DNA of 64,000 nucleotides. It comes from Leuctra nigra. Its lineage: Eukaryota > Arthropoda > Insecta > Plecoptera > Leuctridae. This document shows positions 1 to 14,225 of the stretch, piece by piece (position 1 is the stretch's first letter; the number at the start of each line of letters is the position of its first letter). Under the pieces are notes generated by a model. The model was not told the origin of the DNA and did not search any database. It was given only the letters and a program-made list of their open reading frames with translations. Location of the stretch: the NCBI GenBank assembly GCA_934045905.1, contig OW203766.1, positions 30,560,309 through 30,624,308 on the forward strand, given 5' to 3'. Both the position numbers and the translations under genes were made by a program.

Positions 1-891
1 ACACTCTCTCGCACTTACGGTCTCTTGTGGTTGTCAGTTTGGGTTGAGAAAATTTACTTCTCGCGGTAAAAATAGAGAAATATTTTATATTAGGTACTAA
101 TTTTTTGTGGGTTTGATGTTCTGAAAGGGGATTAACTTATTTTTCCTTTTTAATACGGTTCATTTTTACAGACTTCCGAGTTCATTAAAACGAAACATGG
201 AATAAAATAACTCATTTTCATTCATTTCGATTCATAATGAAATTATAAAGTTATATTTAACTTTTTATGTTTTTTTGCTTTACTAAACATGGCACCTCTA
301 CCGATGTCTGTTATACGTTTTGTTCTACCAGCGATGTCATATTTTGAATTATAATGCAGAGAAGAGAACTATAGGAGTCTCTTTCGTGCATTAATCAATA
401 CCACCCAGCACTTTTATCCTGTCGAAAGACAAATCCATCTTCTCACTTCTTTTTATGACCAAACAGAATGGGGGATGGATGATCTATTATTGGACTCTTT
501 GGAACATTGTGACGCAGTCTCACCTTAACCTTATACAAAGCCCGATCATTATTTAATTATTAACATGTCCCGATAGATGTCGTACCTAATCGATCTTTAA
601 TTCGACAGTCGGCTGGTCTTGAGTCGGTGACGTATACTGGACTGGAACTTATTTACGTGAGAGGGGATACCTCTTTTTTTTTTTTTTTTTTTTTTAGATA
701 TGTCATATTATTTTGGGGCACAGAACTAGACAACATTTTGTGTCGAGATCATTCGTTTTATTCAGTTTTGAAGCAAAAAACTGAACTGAATATGTTCGAA
801 TTTTTAGAAGTTCAGGCAGCTCATGTCAAATATAATTAGCGTAATAATTGATGAAATGAAAATGTGTATTTGGAGTTGGTGTGAATGTTAA
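1..891. other. Anonymous AT-rich DNA
   Basis: No gene or clear repeat boundary is visible. The stretch is AT-rich and contains a long poly(T) run near 673-695. The short open frames here are low-complexity and I do not believe they are genes. Confidence 0.5.
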
Positions 892-2214
892 CTAGGAAAA
901 CGCTCAGTGTAACGCGTTGATGAGCGAGCACGGGTACGTGCAAATTCTCGAACCGGAAATGCGTACACAACGCACAGAAAACATATACATCCATATGGAA
1001 TTGATTATGATATCAACTTAAAAGTGTATGCTTTTCATCGAAACTTTAAAATAGCATCTAAGCACCTGGTTCATAAAGCAAATCAGAATCAATTTTCAAT
1101 TGGCACTGGAAAACATTCATTTCGATACTTCATTACTGACAGATATTAAAAATGTAAATAACTTCATACGTTCTTAACTGATTGGGATGAAATTTTGTAA
1201 AATAAGAGACAATATTGGTCTTAATGATCATGCAAAATATGAGTTTGATCAGAATTATCGAAGACCGTTTTCATTTTTCAGCCTATCAGGAGATATTTAT
1301 TTAAATTTTAACCAATGAATCTGAGTAACGCGTTGATGAGCGAGCACGGATACGCGCAACACCTCGAACCGAAATTCTGTCTATCGAAAATGTCATTAAA
1401 AGCCAATAATTCTAAAATTTCGCCACAGATTTGTATAGAAATCTCAAAACATTCCTAAAATATTGGTCCAAATAACCATGCAAAGCTTTAAGTTGATCAA
1501 TTGAACCTTTATGATTGAACTGTTCCGTGTTAATTTTCAAAAATCACAGGATCTCCTTCAAAAAATATACCTGAGACCACTCATATGATATAAGTGTGTC
1601 TACACAATATCAGATCGACTGTTGAACGGTCATTATCAGTTTCATTTGCGTTTGAAAGTTTCTGCTCTAACTACCTTGCCTTGAACTGAAGAGTCGAAGT
1701 CGCCGTGAATTTGACAGCCAACACGCTAATAGTCCGTAAAATGTCAATAACGTTTGGATTTAAACACAGATTAGTATCAAAATTGTCAAAAATGCAGATA
1801 ATGTTGGACCCAACCATCATGCGAAGTTATAAGTTGATCGTTCAATCGGTTATAGTTTAAATTTCTAAAAACACAGGAAAGATGGTTTTAAATTTTAACC
1901 AATGGGAGGATTTGGCTGAAACTTTGTTTGATTGGGTACAATGTTGGGGGTAATGACTTGTCAAAATTTCAATTTGATCAAAACAACCAATCGAAAGTTA
2001 ATTTTTTTTAAATTTGAACCAATCAATGGATTTCAAAAAAATTAGGGTCTGCAACAATCAGAAATGTTACGTACATGTGTGCAAAATTTCAGCTCGATCG
2101 AAGAAAAACTCTGACCTGTATATCGTCAGTAACAGAAAAAAAAAAAACAAACAAAAAAAAAAACAGAGGTCCGTGCCAAAAGAGCCAAATGGAGACGCTC
2201 GCTTCGCTCGCTCA
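892..2214 (-). mobile_element. Helentron-like non-autonomous rolling-circle element(s)
   Basis: Read on the minus strand, the element starts at 2214 with TGAGCGAGCG and ends at 892 with the family terminus: GTGCTCGCTCATCAACGCG, then a short stem AACGC/GCGTT, then TTTTCCTAG. A T flanks each end on the element strand. The 5' TGAGCGAGC is the reverse complement of GCTCGCTCA near the 3' end, an asymmetric inverted repeat typical of Helentrons. A second, eroded 3' terminus at 1322-1345 suggests two copies joined (about 1322-2214 and a 5'-truncated one, 892-1321). An A-rich tract near the 5' end (2134-2165) is shared with other copies. There is no coding capacity. The family assignment is inferred from structure. 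Confidence 0.6.
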
Positions 2215-4965
2215 ATTAAGCGTCATTTGAATCTATTGATTAGTGCTAGAGATAATAAGCTGACATCTGGTTGTACAGATCATGTGATATGATACTTTTC
2301 TGCTTTCATACAAACTGAATGTTTCCAAGCCGTAAATCACAAAAGAACAGACATATAGTGCGCCATTTACAATTACTTTTATGTAATAACTAGACTTGTA
2401 GACTTTGTTATTTTGTCCCAAAGCGCATGACATTCATATAATATAAAAATCTGAAGTTTTATTCTTTAAAGCGCCAAAACGAAGGTTAGAAACTTTTATA
2501 ACATAATTTTCTCACACAATATTACACTCATAAAAACATGTTTGCTCAAAGCTAAAATACTTTTCCATAGTTTTAAAAACGTAATGACATAATAAGTGCG
2601 CTAATAACACCCTATAGTGTAGCCAATAAAACTCCTTATATTAGAACACCCATAAGGCGATAATTTCCCCGTGAGGCAGTCATTAATCATGGCGTGTTCT
2701 GCGAATATCGCCCTTAGAGTCGCTCTCGATGATTCACCGCCGCTGTTGTTACACTGTTTATCGCAATTATCTGCGCTGCTCTCGTCATCCTTGTTAGCAA
2801 TACAATGAGGAATTGATACTATTTCCTGACCTCTTTCAGGATCGCCCCGATGAGGTGTTAGGTTACGCTGTCCGACATGCAAGAGGACAGCTGTACCGTT
2901 GGATATGGTAATGCCTTTTTTATGTTTAAGGGACTGAGGTACCAGTAAGTAAAAGTTTGATAATGATGTGTTTTTTGTATTTTAATTAAGATGCTTTAAT
3001 GTAATTAATGACAAATTTACAGAAGTATTAAAAAAAGTTTTATGAGGGGGAAGTTGGTGAAAGATTGAAAGTCGTTGGTAGTAATTTTTTATATAAATTG
3101 GGAGAAATAAAACACACACTAAATAAACTTTTCTTCCTCCTTTCATTGCACCTGTAAAAATGAAATCTTATCCTTTTGACAGTTGCGTCAAGTTAATGCC
3201 GCAAATTAAATATACAGAAGGCAGATGACAATTCAGAGGGTAAAGTATTAAAGCCCGTTATTTCAAACTCGTCTCAATCTTCCAAAAGAGTTTCTAAAAC
3301 AAAACCTGTCCCTTTAACTTTTTTACATCAATAAACTCGTCGAACAAATCGACAAAGCCATCTTCTTTCACTTCATACTTTCTACAATAAATAATTCCTT
3401 TCATTCATTCCGTCTGCCGGAATAATAATGAAGTTAGATAATGATATTCAGTCCCGATTATCACCGCCTAATTATCATGATTATTGATTGACTATCCCGA
3501 CCTTCACAAGCTGCCGACGACTGAGCAAGTAGTGCAGGAAGGTCGTCTGTGAAGAATATGAACCGGCGCTGTTACAATTGGGTGGAGTTGCATGAAATCA
3601 TGCCTGTGTTGTTAGGCAGGACAGCGTGACTGTTGGTCACTCATGTGAAGTAAGTGCATACTGCAGTGATTGCACTGCAAACTGATTTCAATTGATATTT
3701 GGGAATGTTTAAAATTTATAAAAATATTCAAATTATGGAATGATACGAGAGGGAGGTAAGTATTTATGAGTCGTATTGATGAGTATGCTTAGTCCAAGGT
3801 AAAATCGGACAACGCAAATTATTGAAATTAATTTCATTTTTAATAATCTAGAAATATCTACGCGAACGGAACCATATTTTCGACAGGAAATAATGTTATA
3901 AATTCAGAAGTTATGACGATAACTAAAGTTTGCGCCCCGAATTTTCTTTGGAGTACGCAGACTAGTGGGTGCGAATAAATAACACAATAAAATCAATACT
4001 TTTACTATTTAAAAATGATATTTGCGTCTTTCATTAATTTCAACATTTTGTAATTTTGTAATTTTGTAACAAAAATTAGGTTATGGGGTTATTGAAGACA
4101 AGGTCGTACATGGGATTTTCCTCAGTCGTAAGTTCCCAAGGTCGCGGCAGCGGAAGTGCCAAATATGTATTCTGTATGTGATTCGTATCAATAATCGAAC
4201 ATAGGTATCATGAGAAGGAAACGAATCTTCAGTTTGAATAAGGTGTTAAAGAGGTTCTAATAATGCAGTGGTAGGTATATTTCAATTATATTCGTGCTCT
4301 TTATGGATATGTCTTCTGTATACTTCACTTTGAAAAATGTTCTTATTTTATAGCAATAAATTAACTTTTTATGATCGGAACAGTTCAAATAAATTCTGGG
4401 TTTGTCAGCAGAACTGTTTTATATTATTAATGTTTGTTGTCATGCGCTTTAGTTTATTAATTAATGTCAAGTTAGATGTTAATTGAGTTATGACATGAGA
4501 CACACATTTTATGACCTTCCTTAACCCCTCCACTTACACCAACGTCTCATTCCTTATCATAACATTATACAATTCTTACACGAGTTGTTTTATACACACC
4601 TACTAATCTTCATGTTACTTACTTTTATGTCAAGAAAAACAAGATGTCAGCTGTTGATACGTGTAATGCTAATTTCAGTTCATACCATTTAGTCTTGATG
4701 TCATCTAATCTTTCTTGTAGGGAATGCTACCTCCTGTACATTTCCTTGACGCGGTTTGTCACTTACTTGACGATATAAAATGTAAATTAGCTGGAAAAAA
4801 GCTCAGGTGCAATGAACGATAGGTACCAGAAACAAGTGGCAATTATAAAGATGGACTACCGTGACAGAGTAGTGGTAAAACCATGATACTCTGGTTAGAT
4901 TTTCGTCAGCATCCATAAAAAATATCGAAAATTAGCGATGTCACGGTACATTTCAGACAGTAGAA
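2215..4965. other. Anonymous AT-rich DNA with one GC-richer patch
   Basis: No recognised gene. The only compositional change is a GC-richer patch at about 2640-2880, listed separately. The remainder is AT-rich with no repeat structure that I can delimit. Confidence 0.4.
2640..2882 (-). other. Unrecognised coding-like open frame (possible exon)
   Basis: An open frame on the minus strand runs about 80 codons from an ATG at 2880-2882. Its composition is mixed and polar (residues such as DPERGQEIVS and ATLRAIFAEHAMIND), and it is distinctly richer in G and C than the flanks. I recognise no domain or family. It could be an exon, an old retroposed fragment or chance. No convincing splice sites were identified, so the boundaries are those of the open frame only. 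Confidence 0.2.
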
Positions 4966-5128
4966 ACTGGATTTCCACTTCGGAAGTTCCTCAGTCGAGA
5001 GTCAAATGATGGGAAGGTTCCATGCTAGGTCTCGACTGCATACTCCCCACCATCCATTCTATCCTATTCTTCGTCATCATCTTCCTCTCATTATCATGAT
5101 CATTCGTCCATTGTTGCAGAACAACTCA
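4966..5128 (+). repeat. SINE fragment (body and 3' part)
   Basis: This segment matches the body of the tRNA-derived SINE at 40922-41195: the CCTCAGTCGAGAG block, GGGAAGGT, CCACCATCCATTC, the ATCATC-type stretch and the tail ending CATTGTTGCAGAAC. The tRNA-like head is missing. The match is imperfect, so this is an old copy. Confidence 0.5.
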
Positions 5129-8100
5129 AATAAAAAAATTATAGTAATTTCATAAACCATCGGGCATAATAATAGAGACGGACCCAAAAGACCACAACAA
5201 TGAGGTTGCTGCCAATAAACCAGCGAAACTCGATTTATTACTAATTACCTACTTCACATTAATAAATTCATACTTCACCAACCTTAATTAGAGTTAATAA
5301 ACGACACATTACTGACTGATGGCTTACGAATTTCATATGAGCGTAAAGTGGAGCATGTCTAGTTATGCTGGTATATAGATATATTTCCAAACAATTAATT
5401 ACACATCACTATCGGGGTGCAATGTGATATAATATTGCATTGCTAACAATCAATAATTGAACGTCAAGATATAATTATTCAAAATAAAGGATGTTTATTC
5501 ATAATTATTTGGTGATTCAATATTTCAAGTGAATATCCTGGAGCTATTTCTACGGTTGTTCGCAAAATGTCAAATAATATTGATTTTGAAGAACTAGAAA
5601 AATATTACTCAGAGCTCGTTTGGTTGTTCTTGGGAATGTTTGTTGAAAGAACAAAGGGATGAGCGAGAATCTTGTGAACAAACAACTTTTTTGTAACAGC
5701 TCGAGCATCCTTGCTATTGTTAGTTTTTTCCTCATTAAACCACATAAATCTTCATTTTGTCGATTATAAAGAGAGCAATCGATGTTTTTATTATGAACAA
5801 CATTGACATTTGTAATTTGTAGATTAGTATACATTTTGTTTCCTCATTATTCTCTGGTAAATTTGTACAGGAAAACAGATGGGTCCACAAAATATTAGAG
5901 AGCTGTATCAAAAAACATGAAGTGGTAATACATTTTGGTTGTATGTAGTTACTTAAAAAAATTAAAAGTTGTATGTACGACTTCTATTTACAACCGGTTG
6001 ACCTGAAAAAACCAGGATTAAGCTTTAATTAAGTTTTTCCTGTGATTAAAAATATATGTTCTTGATTTGCTGTTTCATAAAAATGTAATGTGAGTTAATT
6101 GATAATTAACAGGTAATCAACAATTTTATTAATTCCTTTCCGAGTAGAATTCTTGTAAAATGATGATACTTTCTGCTTGAAATATATGTACAACATTTTC
6201 AAGACTACCATAAACAAAGGAAGTGGTATGGAGTGCCATCAGTATTGTATTTAGTTACCTTGTCTAACGAAGTGCCAGAGGTGAAGTGTAGGTATATTAT
6301 TTGCTTGGTCGACAAGATAAATACACGCAGTGGAAATGAAGATATATCATTTTGTTCTTGTAGACATTGTACCTTCCAGATGGCATTGCAGTGAATTACC
6401 AGCATGGCAGTAGGGTTCGGTGTCCCACCATATCCAATGCCAGTGAACTATTCTTGTGATGCAGCTTAGAACAAGGACGTCCATCCGCATGAAGGAAATT
6501 GCACAGGAAAAAAGTTGTGCAAATATATTATGTCCGATTCGAGACTTACACAAGGTTAGTAAAATTCATGTAGACTCATGAATTTAAACTTCATATAAAC
6601 TTCATATAAACTTCATGATTCATGTAAACTTTAGATCCTCTAAGATTAAACCTTGCTATGAACGCTATATTAGTTTTGAATGAAGAAAAGTAAAAGCATG
6701 ACACGTTGTACTAAAAGGTAAACACTGAGATAGTAATATTTCCTAAATATTCTTTTAGAGCTAATTTTTAGTAGTTTTTTTCAATAAACACCATTTTATA
6801 AAGACAATATGTGTGCCCAAATTCGTAGAAAACCTTAAAAAATATAAACATTTCGAATTTTCTAAGAGTTGAAGCACAAATAACATGGTTTTTATATTTC
6901 TAGGCTGACTCTAATATTAGCTGCGTTAATTTTCTTTCACAGTTTTCGTAAATTGTTTACTAAAGCGGCAACATTCAAATGTTCGAATTAAATTGAAGCA
7001 TGACGTGGTGCAGTTAATTCTTCGCGTTTAGATGATAAACCGTAATTTAATATCCCCACATTCTCTAGCCAAATCTGTTGTAATATTGTTCATCCCTGCA
7101 GTATGTAGTCTCGCCTTCGCACACGATTGTCCGCACAATACCACCTCGCCTTAACCAACTCTTCGACTCTAAACCGCTCTAAACTTCTTCAACCGTGCAG
7201 CCAGCACTTTTTCTATCAACTACAGAGTACAATCTACCAGATATATCTCGACAATTACGAGAAGCTATACCGAATAAAGGTGCACTATCATTTGACAAGA
7301 CGTGCAACAATGTCGAGATGGAAGTGAAGTTCATTGCCGAAATAAAGTGGGAGCAATTACACAAAACAGTTGACTGACCTTTTCACTTTAGAAGAGAACT
7401 TGAGTAATCTATAGTCGTATTATGTAAACTGAAGTAGCATTTTAGAGCGGAGACCGTGAAGGAATGAAAATGTGGGAGAATGATTCTCAAGCAGTAATTA
7501 ATTCAAGGAATTGAATTAATTATCAGATGGCGTATGATGAATCATGAAAGACTTGGACATTCACATTTCCTGAGAACTTGATTTGAGGCATCAAAAACAT
7601 GTTTCTGTTCAGCTAAGTGGCGCGATGGACGCAGCGAAAGTCAAGATTCATTTTGAACTGCAATGCCAAGTTCACATTTTTATTTTTTATTTTTTATTAA
7701 AACTGTATAGGTAACAGGTACATATTTAATTGAAACACTTCCGTAAGCCAACAATTTATTTCTTGGTGTTAATGCATTATCCCGTTTATTAGATTGTTTT
7801 GAGCTCAAAAATATTATGATATAAATAAGGCAACGCCGCCGCCATTTATATGATAATGATCATATTCCTAATTAATGCAATTATATGAACACGTGTGTGT
7901 GTCTATTATTATTCCACATTACAGTAATTTATTTGTTGTAACAACAGATACAAAAATAAGGGAAAGGAGCGAGAGATGCTAAACTCTCATCTTTTATGTA
8001 AACAAAGAATACATACAGGACGTTCATGTGAACTCGCTTCTATGGTTTATATGCTATTCAATGTAAGATTAGCATTAATACGCAGATTATAACATCGATA

Positions 8101-9319
8101 CGCAGTTAAAAAAAGTGAAACTGATGAGACGGATCTGAGAATGTTTGCAAGAAAGGGTCGGGGGAAAATAAAAGATATAGATACTCAAAGATTTTTACAT
8201 ACAAATAAATAATATAGGTTATGTGTTTGATGCTGAATCATTTATGCTGAATTTGAGCATAAATGCTCAAATTCCGTCTTTGGTTTACCAGCAACTTCAC
8301 TACCAACGACCATAAAGTTGAAAAATATTTGATAAATAGTTTATGAGAGTTGATGAATAGTTTTGAGCATATTCTGCTGAAAAATCTTCTAAACAACTTA
8401 GCAAGATCTTGATTGTATTATTCAGAAGGGGTTGACTCATTTTTTCCAAAAATGAGATGCAATTTCTGTCAAAATTAACAATTGATCTTGCCAATTAAGA
8501 AAGATCATGTATAATTCTTGTTTAGAATTTTTAAGGATCTATACAATAATTTTGTCAAGTTGTTACAAGATCTTGGCAAGTTTTATGAGCAGGGCATACC
8601 TCGTTTACTTAATTAACCTTGGTACAGGTCGGTGCAAGTTCACTTTTACATTATATGTTTTACTTTTGTTCTGAAGCGGTATTTTTTGTGTACAAGAAAT
8701 TAATTGTGGTTATTAGTTACCGATAATGGACACCACCTATTTGTTAGTAATAAAGTGAAATGATATGTACTTTCATTTGCAGATAATTCATATATTATCT
8801 ATAATATCAGGTAATTGGTGTATAACTTAAAGATAGTCAAAGAATTATGAGATCCTTTGTGATTTATCGTCCGCATGTTATCCCCAGGATTATGGGGATT
8901 ATGATTGCATTACATACCCTTGCATTCAATTTTATATCTATTTATTACATATTAATCCAATGTTCAGTTATCTATTATCCTTATCTCTTCATATAAGTGT
9001 GTATAAATCCTTCTCGCTAGTCATTTCATAAGACAAAATAATATGTGTGAAATTAAATTGTTAATCAGTTACATTGCCAAGTGTGATTACTGATTTCCTT
9101 TCCTGATTGGCTGTAATTTACAAATAATTGAGAATAAAAAAGTGTAGGTATACAATGCTACGTATATTTTCGAATTGGAAGAAAATAAAGGTATGGGTGT
9201 AAATAAGGCTGGGAAATACTTGGCATATCTTTTTTTAGTGTAATAGGTAAATTATCAGTAGTAGCACTTGATTTCTGGCATACCTACACTTCTATAGGTA
9301 CCTACTATTATAATTTATA
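5129..9319. other. Anonymous AT-rich DNA
   Basis: No gene, RNA or delimited mobile element is supported. Small local features only: a triplicated AACTTCATATA-type stretch near 6588-6620 and a short hairpin around GAGCATAAATGCTC near 8257. Confidence 0.45.
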
Positions 9320-9468
9320 CATGATGCGTCAAGATGTTTTCAGTTTTAAATTAACTTGTTGGATTGACATATTTTTTGATATTACTATACTTTCAGTGCT
9401 GCATTTTTAGATTTCTAACAATTCTTTTATTTGATTAGACTTAGCTGGCAAGGAGTTTTTTGTGTGTG
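9320..9468 (+). repeat. Degenerate single arm of the fold-back family
   Basis: The segment resembles one arm of the fold-back elements at 22378-22530 and 33971-34120: a GATGCGTCAAG block, then TTTTTTGATAT, TTTCAGTGCTGCATTTTTAG, and GACTTAGCTGGCAAG. The sequence has many substitutions and no partner arm nearby, so it looks like an old relic. Confidence 0.5.
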
Positions 9469-10639
9469 GAGTGACAGCTTTTTAATTTTTTTTTCAATTT
9501 AATTTTGTTAATTGACATTCTGAAAAATATAACAATTTAACAATGTTGTAAATCGTTAGTGATATTGGCTAATAAATATGAAGAATTTAGAAAGCAAAAG
9601 ATTACTAGCAATTTAGATTAAATGAAAATTTTTATATAAAGGATGTGAAGAAAACCGTCATAATTATATTTCATATCCACGAGTTCTTTGAACGTACCTA
9701 CGCCGTTTCCACTTTATTTATAGACATAAAATTACATCCTAACATCCTGCATCCCCAAAATACTTGAATCTTAATTAGATAATAATTACAATGGTAATAA
9801 GTCCCTGACGAATGCCAAGGTCCTCTAATTATCCAATATCTTGTTGAATCCCACGGAGAACAATTCGAAGCCTCAGTTCCATTGTCTTGCTACCACTAGG
9901 AAGACTGCTTTACAGTTGTTATGACATCTACAAACACAGCTCTTATTGTGCTTACATAATATTAAAAATTAGCTTTTGCATACAAAAAAATTATCATTAC
10001 TAAATCAAAACAATTTAACTGTAAACACATTAATTTAATGACACGAATTACATTACATTTTGTATTAAATCTGTCTTTTGTTAATTTAATCTTTTGTATG
10101 GTGGTGAATGGAAGGAATATAGATGTATAGACGAGCTTTTGTGTTGTGATTGGAGGATTGGAGTGATCTGATTGGTCGAATGACGCGCAAGTGTGACATC
10201 GGGGGAATTAATTAGCATGTGACAAGAATGTGAGTTCACCAGATTCACTGGAAATTGTCTGAAATCTGTGTCAAGTGACCTCAATCCTTCAAACGTTTAT
10301 CCTTTAAGATAGTTAATTCACGAATTAGCTTTTTTCTTGTATCCTAGTGTAACATTTCATTAAGATTATTGCAAATTTAGAGGATGAAGAAATATGTTTT
10401 CTTTTTTTAATAATACTTCTGATGAAATAATCGTGTTCTATGTTATTATAAAATCACACTTAGATACAAATTTATATTATTTTAATTTAGAAATAAGATA
10501 TAAAAAGTGTATTAAATAAGACAAGTCATAAAAATCAACGCCAAGTTAGGAACATGCTTTCCGACAGGTTCGTCTAGATTTTCAACCATATTAAGATCAC
10601 GTTTCATTAAGTTAAAATGAAACATCATATGTTTTTATA
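9469..10639. other. Anonymous AT-rich DNA
   Basis: Nothing recognisable. The open frame on the minus strand near 10081-10284 has no family signature. Confidence 0.4.
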
Positions 10640-10854
10640 ATGGGGTTGTTCACGCAAAACTATTGTAGATGGCGCTGCTGTTCTAATCGTCCGGGAGAGA
10701 GCCAATCAAAATGCATCTAGCGGAATGGAAGGTTTTTAAACCTGGGCGGGAGTTTGATTCATAGATCTGGATTCAGAGACCAACCAATCAGAGTGAGACA
10801 CCTCCAATGCCGCTAGCGCTGCGAGTGAGAGCAAATGGCAGTGAACAACCCCAT
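10640..10854 (+). mobile_element. MITE with ATGGGGTTGTTCAC terminal repeats, copy 1
   Basis: The 215-bp element begins ATGGGGTTGTTCAC and ends with its reverse complement GTGAACAACCCCAT. Both ends abut TA (10638-10639 and 10855-10856), consistent with a TA target duplication as in Tc1/mariner-type elements. The body is GC-richer than the flanks and has no coding frame. A second copy in the opposite body orientation lies at 57542-57757. The superfamily is inferred only from the TA flanks. Confidence 0.7.
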
Positions 10855-13800
10855 TAACTCCGAATCTCTCTTCGATCTGGGTTAACATTAAAGTCACTCA
10901 ACAATTTCTACTCAAAGTAAATATTCTAATATCGATCTTGAATTGTGCTAGCTTTCAGCCTGAAGACATCTGCCATTTTCACGAATGCCATGTGCAATAA
11001 TGAGCTAGAAATGAGATCCTTGAAACCGTTTAGCAATCATATTTGATCAAAACTCGACTCGATTTTCATGCACCAGTTTTCAAATATATCGCCCATGGTA
11101 GTAGGTGGTATTAACTGTCAATTTATTTAATCACTATAATTACAACTTTGAGAACAATATATTGGGCTGAACATTGCTTCCTACCATAATTTTGATTACA
11201 ACAAAGCAAGAAAAATGTAAGTTGAAAGCTTTTCTGCCTAATGGCTCTGATTTCTAAATAACTTTCCTGATTTTAATTAAACACTTATTACCTTCATGCA
11301 GTAATTAAAATCGGTATTATGAACAGGTCTTGGTATGAATGCACGCCAATGATTTCTCACATGTTTCTTGAAAAATGCCGGAGAGATGACAAATTATAAC
11401 ATTGAGATGAGACAATTTCTTGGGAAAAGTTACGGCGACTCTTTTCTTATCAAGGAAGTGCAGAAGAAAAGTAGGAAACACGTCAAAAGTCGGAACAGTT
11501 TTGAATCTTTGAATGGACACTTTCTCAAATACATCAAAGATTTAAGTAAAATTGTTTTAATCGATACTTTTAAAACCTTGAATATTTCTTCATAAGTAAT
11601 AAAAACTTATGCAAAGTAGAGAAGGCCTTTTTATCCTAATTAATCTACTTTTAAAAATTGTGCCAATTACAGATTTATTACTAATATTAGCTTAAAAATA
11701 TGCACTCAAAAAGCAGTGTTGTAAAAAGCTAATTAATTAATTCGCACGCACATTTTTATAATAAATTTTCATTCAATAATAATTATTAATTAATATTTTA
11801 CTTTAAGTACCGTACAAAATCAATTATTTCGTTTTTGTTAAATACTTCAATTTAACCTCACTATAAAAATCATTAAAATTTAAAATTAATAAAATGTGAA
11901 ATGTCTCTCACCATATCAATGTTGAGACGTATATTTTCCTTCCCTTCTTCTGTGGACCTCACTGAGTCTCAAACCTATCACTCACACGAGCACGCACCGA
12001 CACAACCTGCTTCTCTGCTGGCCACAACGCGACTGCCGCTTCCACAACCTCCATCCTGCCAGTAGACCCTGCACTGACGTCACACTAGAGATTCACTCTT
12101 CAATGACGTCACTCAGTGCAATTAACAAGGATTTCACGGTTGTCAAGGTTAGATCTGTATCGATGGTCAACAAAAAAAAAATACAAAATAAAATATAATC
12201 AAAGTGTGTTGTTTTTTTCTTTTTGCAATTTTTGTCTGCGGTGAATTTTTGCCGGAGTTCGGACGTGACTTTTAGACTATTGTCTGCATTTTTGTACACT
12301 TTTTAAAAGGCGTTGCCCCGAAGTGCATTGAATAACACCTGTGCATCTCCAAGGCTAATGAAAAAATCTGATTATTTAGCAATTGCTTTGGTTTTATTTT
12401 GTTATTTTTTTTTGGTTTTGTGATCTCTTTGGTACTTCAATCGAGTTTGATTGAAGTTTCCAAGTACACTATTCCAATGAAGATTACTAAAGTAATGTTA
12501 GATTTCCTCATGCAGTTGAGAATTTCACAATTCTACCAATTCTAAAACTTTAAAATACAAAATGCAATTTGTTGTATTCTTTTAACGCTTCGAATTGCTT
12601 GGTGGATGAATCTGTTTCGAATAATATTAATGTGATGTGAATAACACCACAATGGCGGAAATCGAAGATGACAGTTGAGAGTTCTTCTTCATGTAATCTC
12701 CCTTCTCTTGCAGATAGAAACCCCACTGAGATAAAAGAGGATTGGTGAAAGAAATATAATAATATATGTGGATGCCAGGAAACACGAAGCGAACGCAATT
12801 TATTTCTGAATTATATTTGTACCGTTATCAAAATGATGTATCTGTTATAATTTTATTACGACACAAGAATTGCGTAGGTACATTGAAAGAATATTCTTTA
12901 TCTTGAAGATTATACTAAGGCGCGAGTTATTTTTTATTATGAATTGCTATACAGAAATGATAAGCACTTATTTGATTATGTGAGCTTTTGAACAATTGTC
13001 CCATGATAATGGATTCAGGATTAAAACTTAGGAAAAGATCATCAAAACAATAATACTACAACTTTACGTAGTTTCCAAATTCAAAATACAGAATATCTAA
13101 CAAATGAATAGCAAACAAACACATGATGATTTACGTTTCTTCCAAAACTTGAGGAAACGTAATTTTTTTATTGAACATTGCACCAACGAATGACCTTGTT
13201 ATAAAATTTTCGTGGAAGCTTTTAGATCAAAGTTTTATATTTTTCATCAATCTGAAATTATCGCCCCTTCACCATTTTTCCATGGAAAAGCCATAGTGTT
13301 CATTATGCCAGCCCTAAGGAACAATTGAATGAGGAATTCTACGAAACAGTTTGGGCTTTGATTTTGATTCAGTTTTATTGCATCGAGATCAATGTTTTGT
13401 GGTTACACGATAATAATAGCCGGTTCTTCTTAGTAAATAGTATCTGAAAAATGCCGTCAATTCCATCCGTCTGAACTCCGTTACACGTGTACAATAAGCT
13501 GGTAAATCTGACTGAATAATCAATACAATACATCTTCAATTGATTTGCTCTTGTTCTTTTTAAATAACTCAAATGGGAAAAGTGAAATAATTAAATTAGC
13601 AATAATGTAGAATAATTGATTTTCGTTGAAAAACAAGATTGGAATCTAAATAAAGAGACTAGTTTTCTTTTGGTATTTCTGGTTCGTAACTGCTTGACGT
13701 TGTCAAAAGTGTACTTAAAAAGTAAACGTTTCAGGCTTTCAAGACTTCAACGTGGACATTTAAAAATTAAAAAACTGAGTATAAAATCCAGAATAAATGG

Positions 13801-14225
13801 AACCCTTTCTTTTGGATTTTTTTCTCGTGATAATGTACAGGAAGAAACAACTAACAAGAGTGTAAAAATAAACACACCCTACCAATTGGGAATTCGATTT
13901 ATTTACATCAAAACCATTATCCAACAATATAATCGGGTGGAATCTCCGCCTCTATGGGCAATTTCCAGCAAGAGCCGACTTGCCAAGTCCTCCTACTCGT
14001 CTTATTTTCCTTCTTCTTCATCATCTTCTTCTCCATATTCGACTTCTTAAAAAAAAAAAAAAAAAAAAATATATAAAAAAAAAATTATAAAAAAAAATCT
14101 TAATTAAATAAATAAATAAATAAATATAAATTAAATGTATAGATAAATTTGTACCATTTTCGATAAAATTTATTTTCTTTTCATCCACATCTGTACTTTT
14201 CTGTGCGCAATCAATGTACTATGTA
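10855..14225. other. Anonymous DNA with a GC-richer stretch and AT simple repeats
   Basis: No recognised gene. A GC-richer stretch lies at about 11940-12110 and carries two perfect TGACGTCA palindromes (listed separately). At 13616-14050 there is a 144-codon open frame of low-complexity character ending in a serine-rich TCT/TCA microsatellite. It is followed by poly(A)- and AAAT-type simple repeats (14048-14130). I see no family signature in it and do not call it a gene. Confidence 0.4.
12075..12111. promoter_or_regulatory. Pair of CRE/ATF-type palindromes
   Basis: Two perfect TGACGTCA octamers lie at 12075-12082 and 12104-12111 in a GC-richer, coding-poor stretch. TGACGTCA is the consensus CREB/ATF site. 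The surrounding GCACTGACGTC and GACGTCACTCAGTGC are also partly inverted repeats. No nearby gene or TATA element is evident, so a regulatory role is only a possibility. Confidence 0.25.

Noticed and set aside
13616..14050. 144-codon open frame ending in a serine run
   Set aside because: The serine run comes from a TCT/TCA microsatellite that passes into poly(A). The rest has no recognisable motif.
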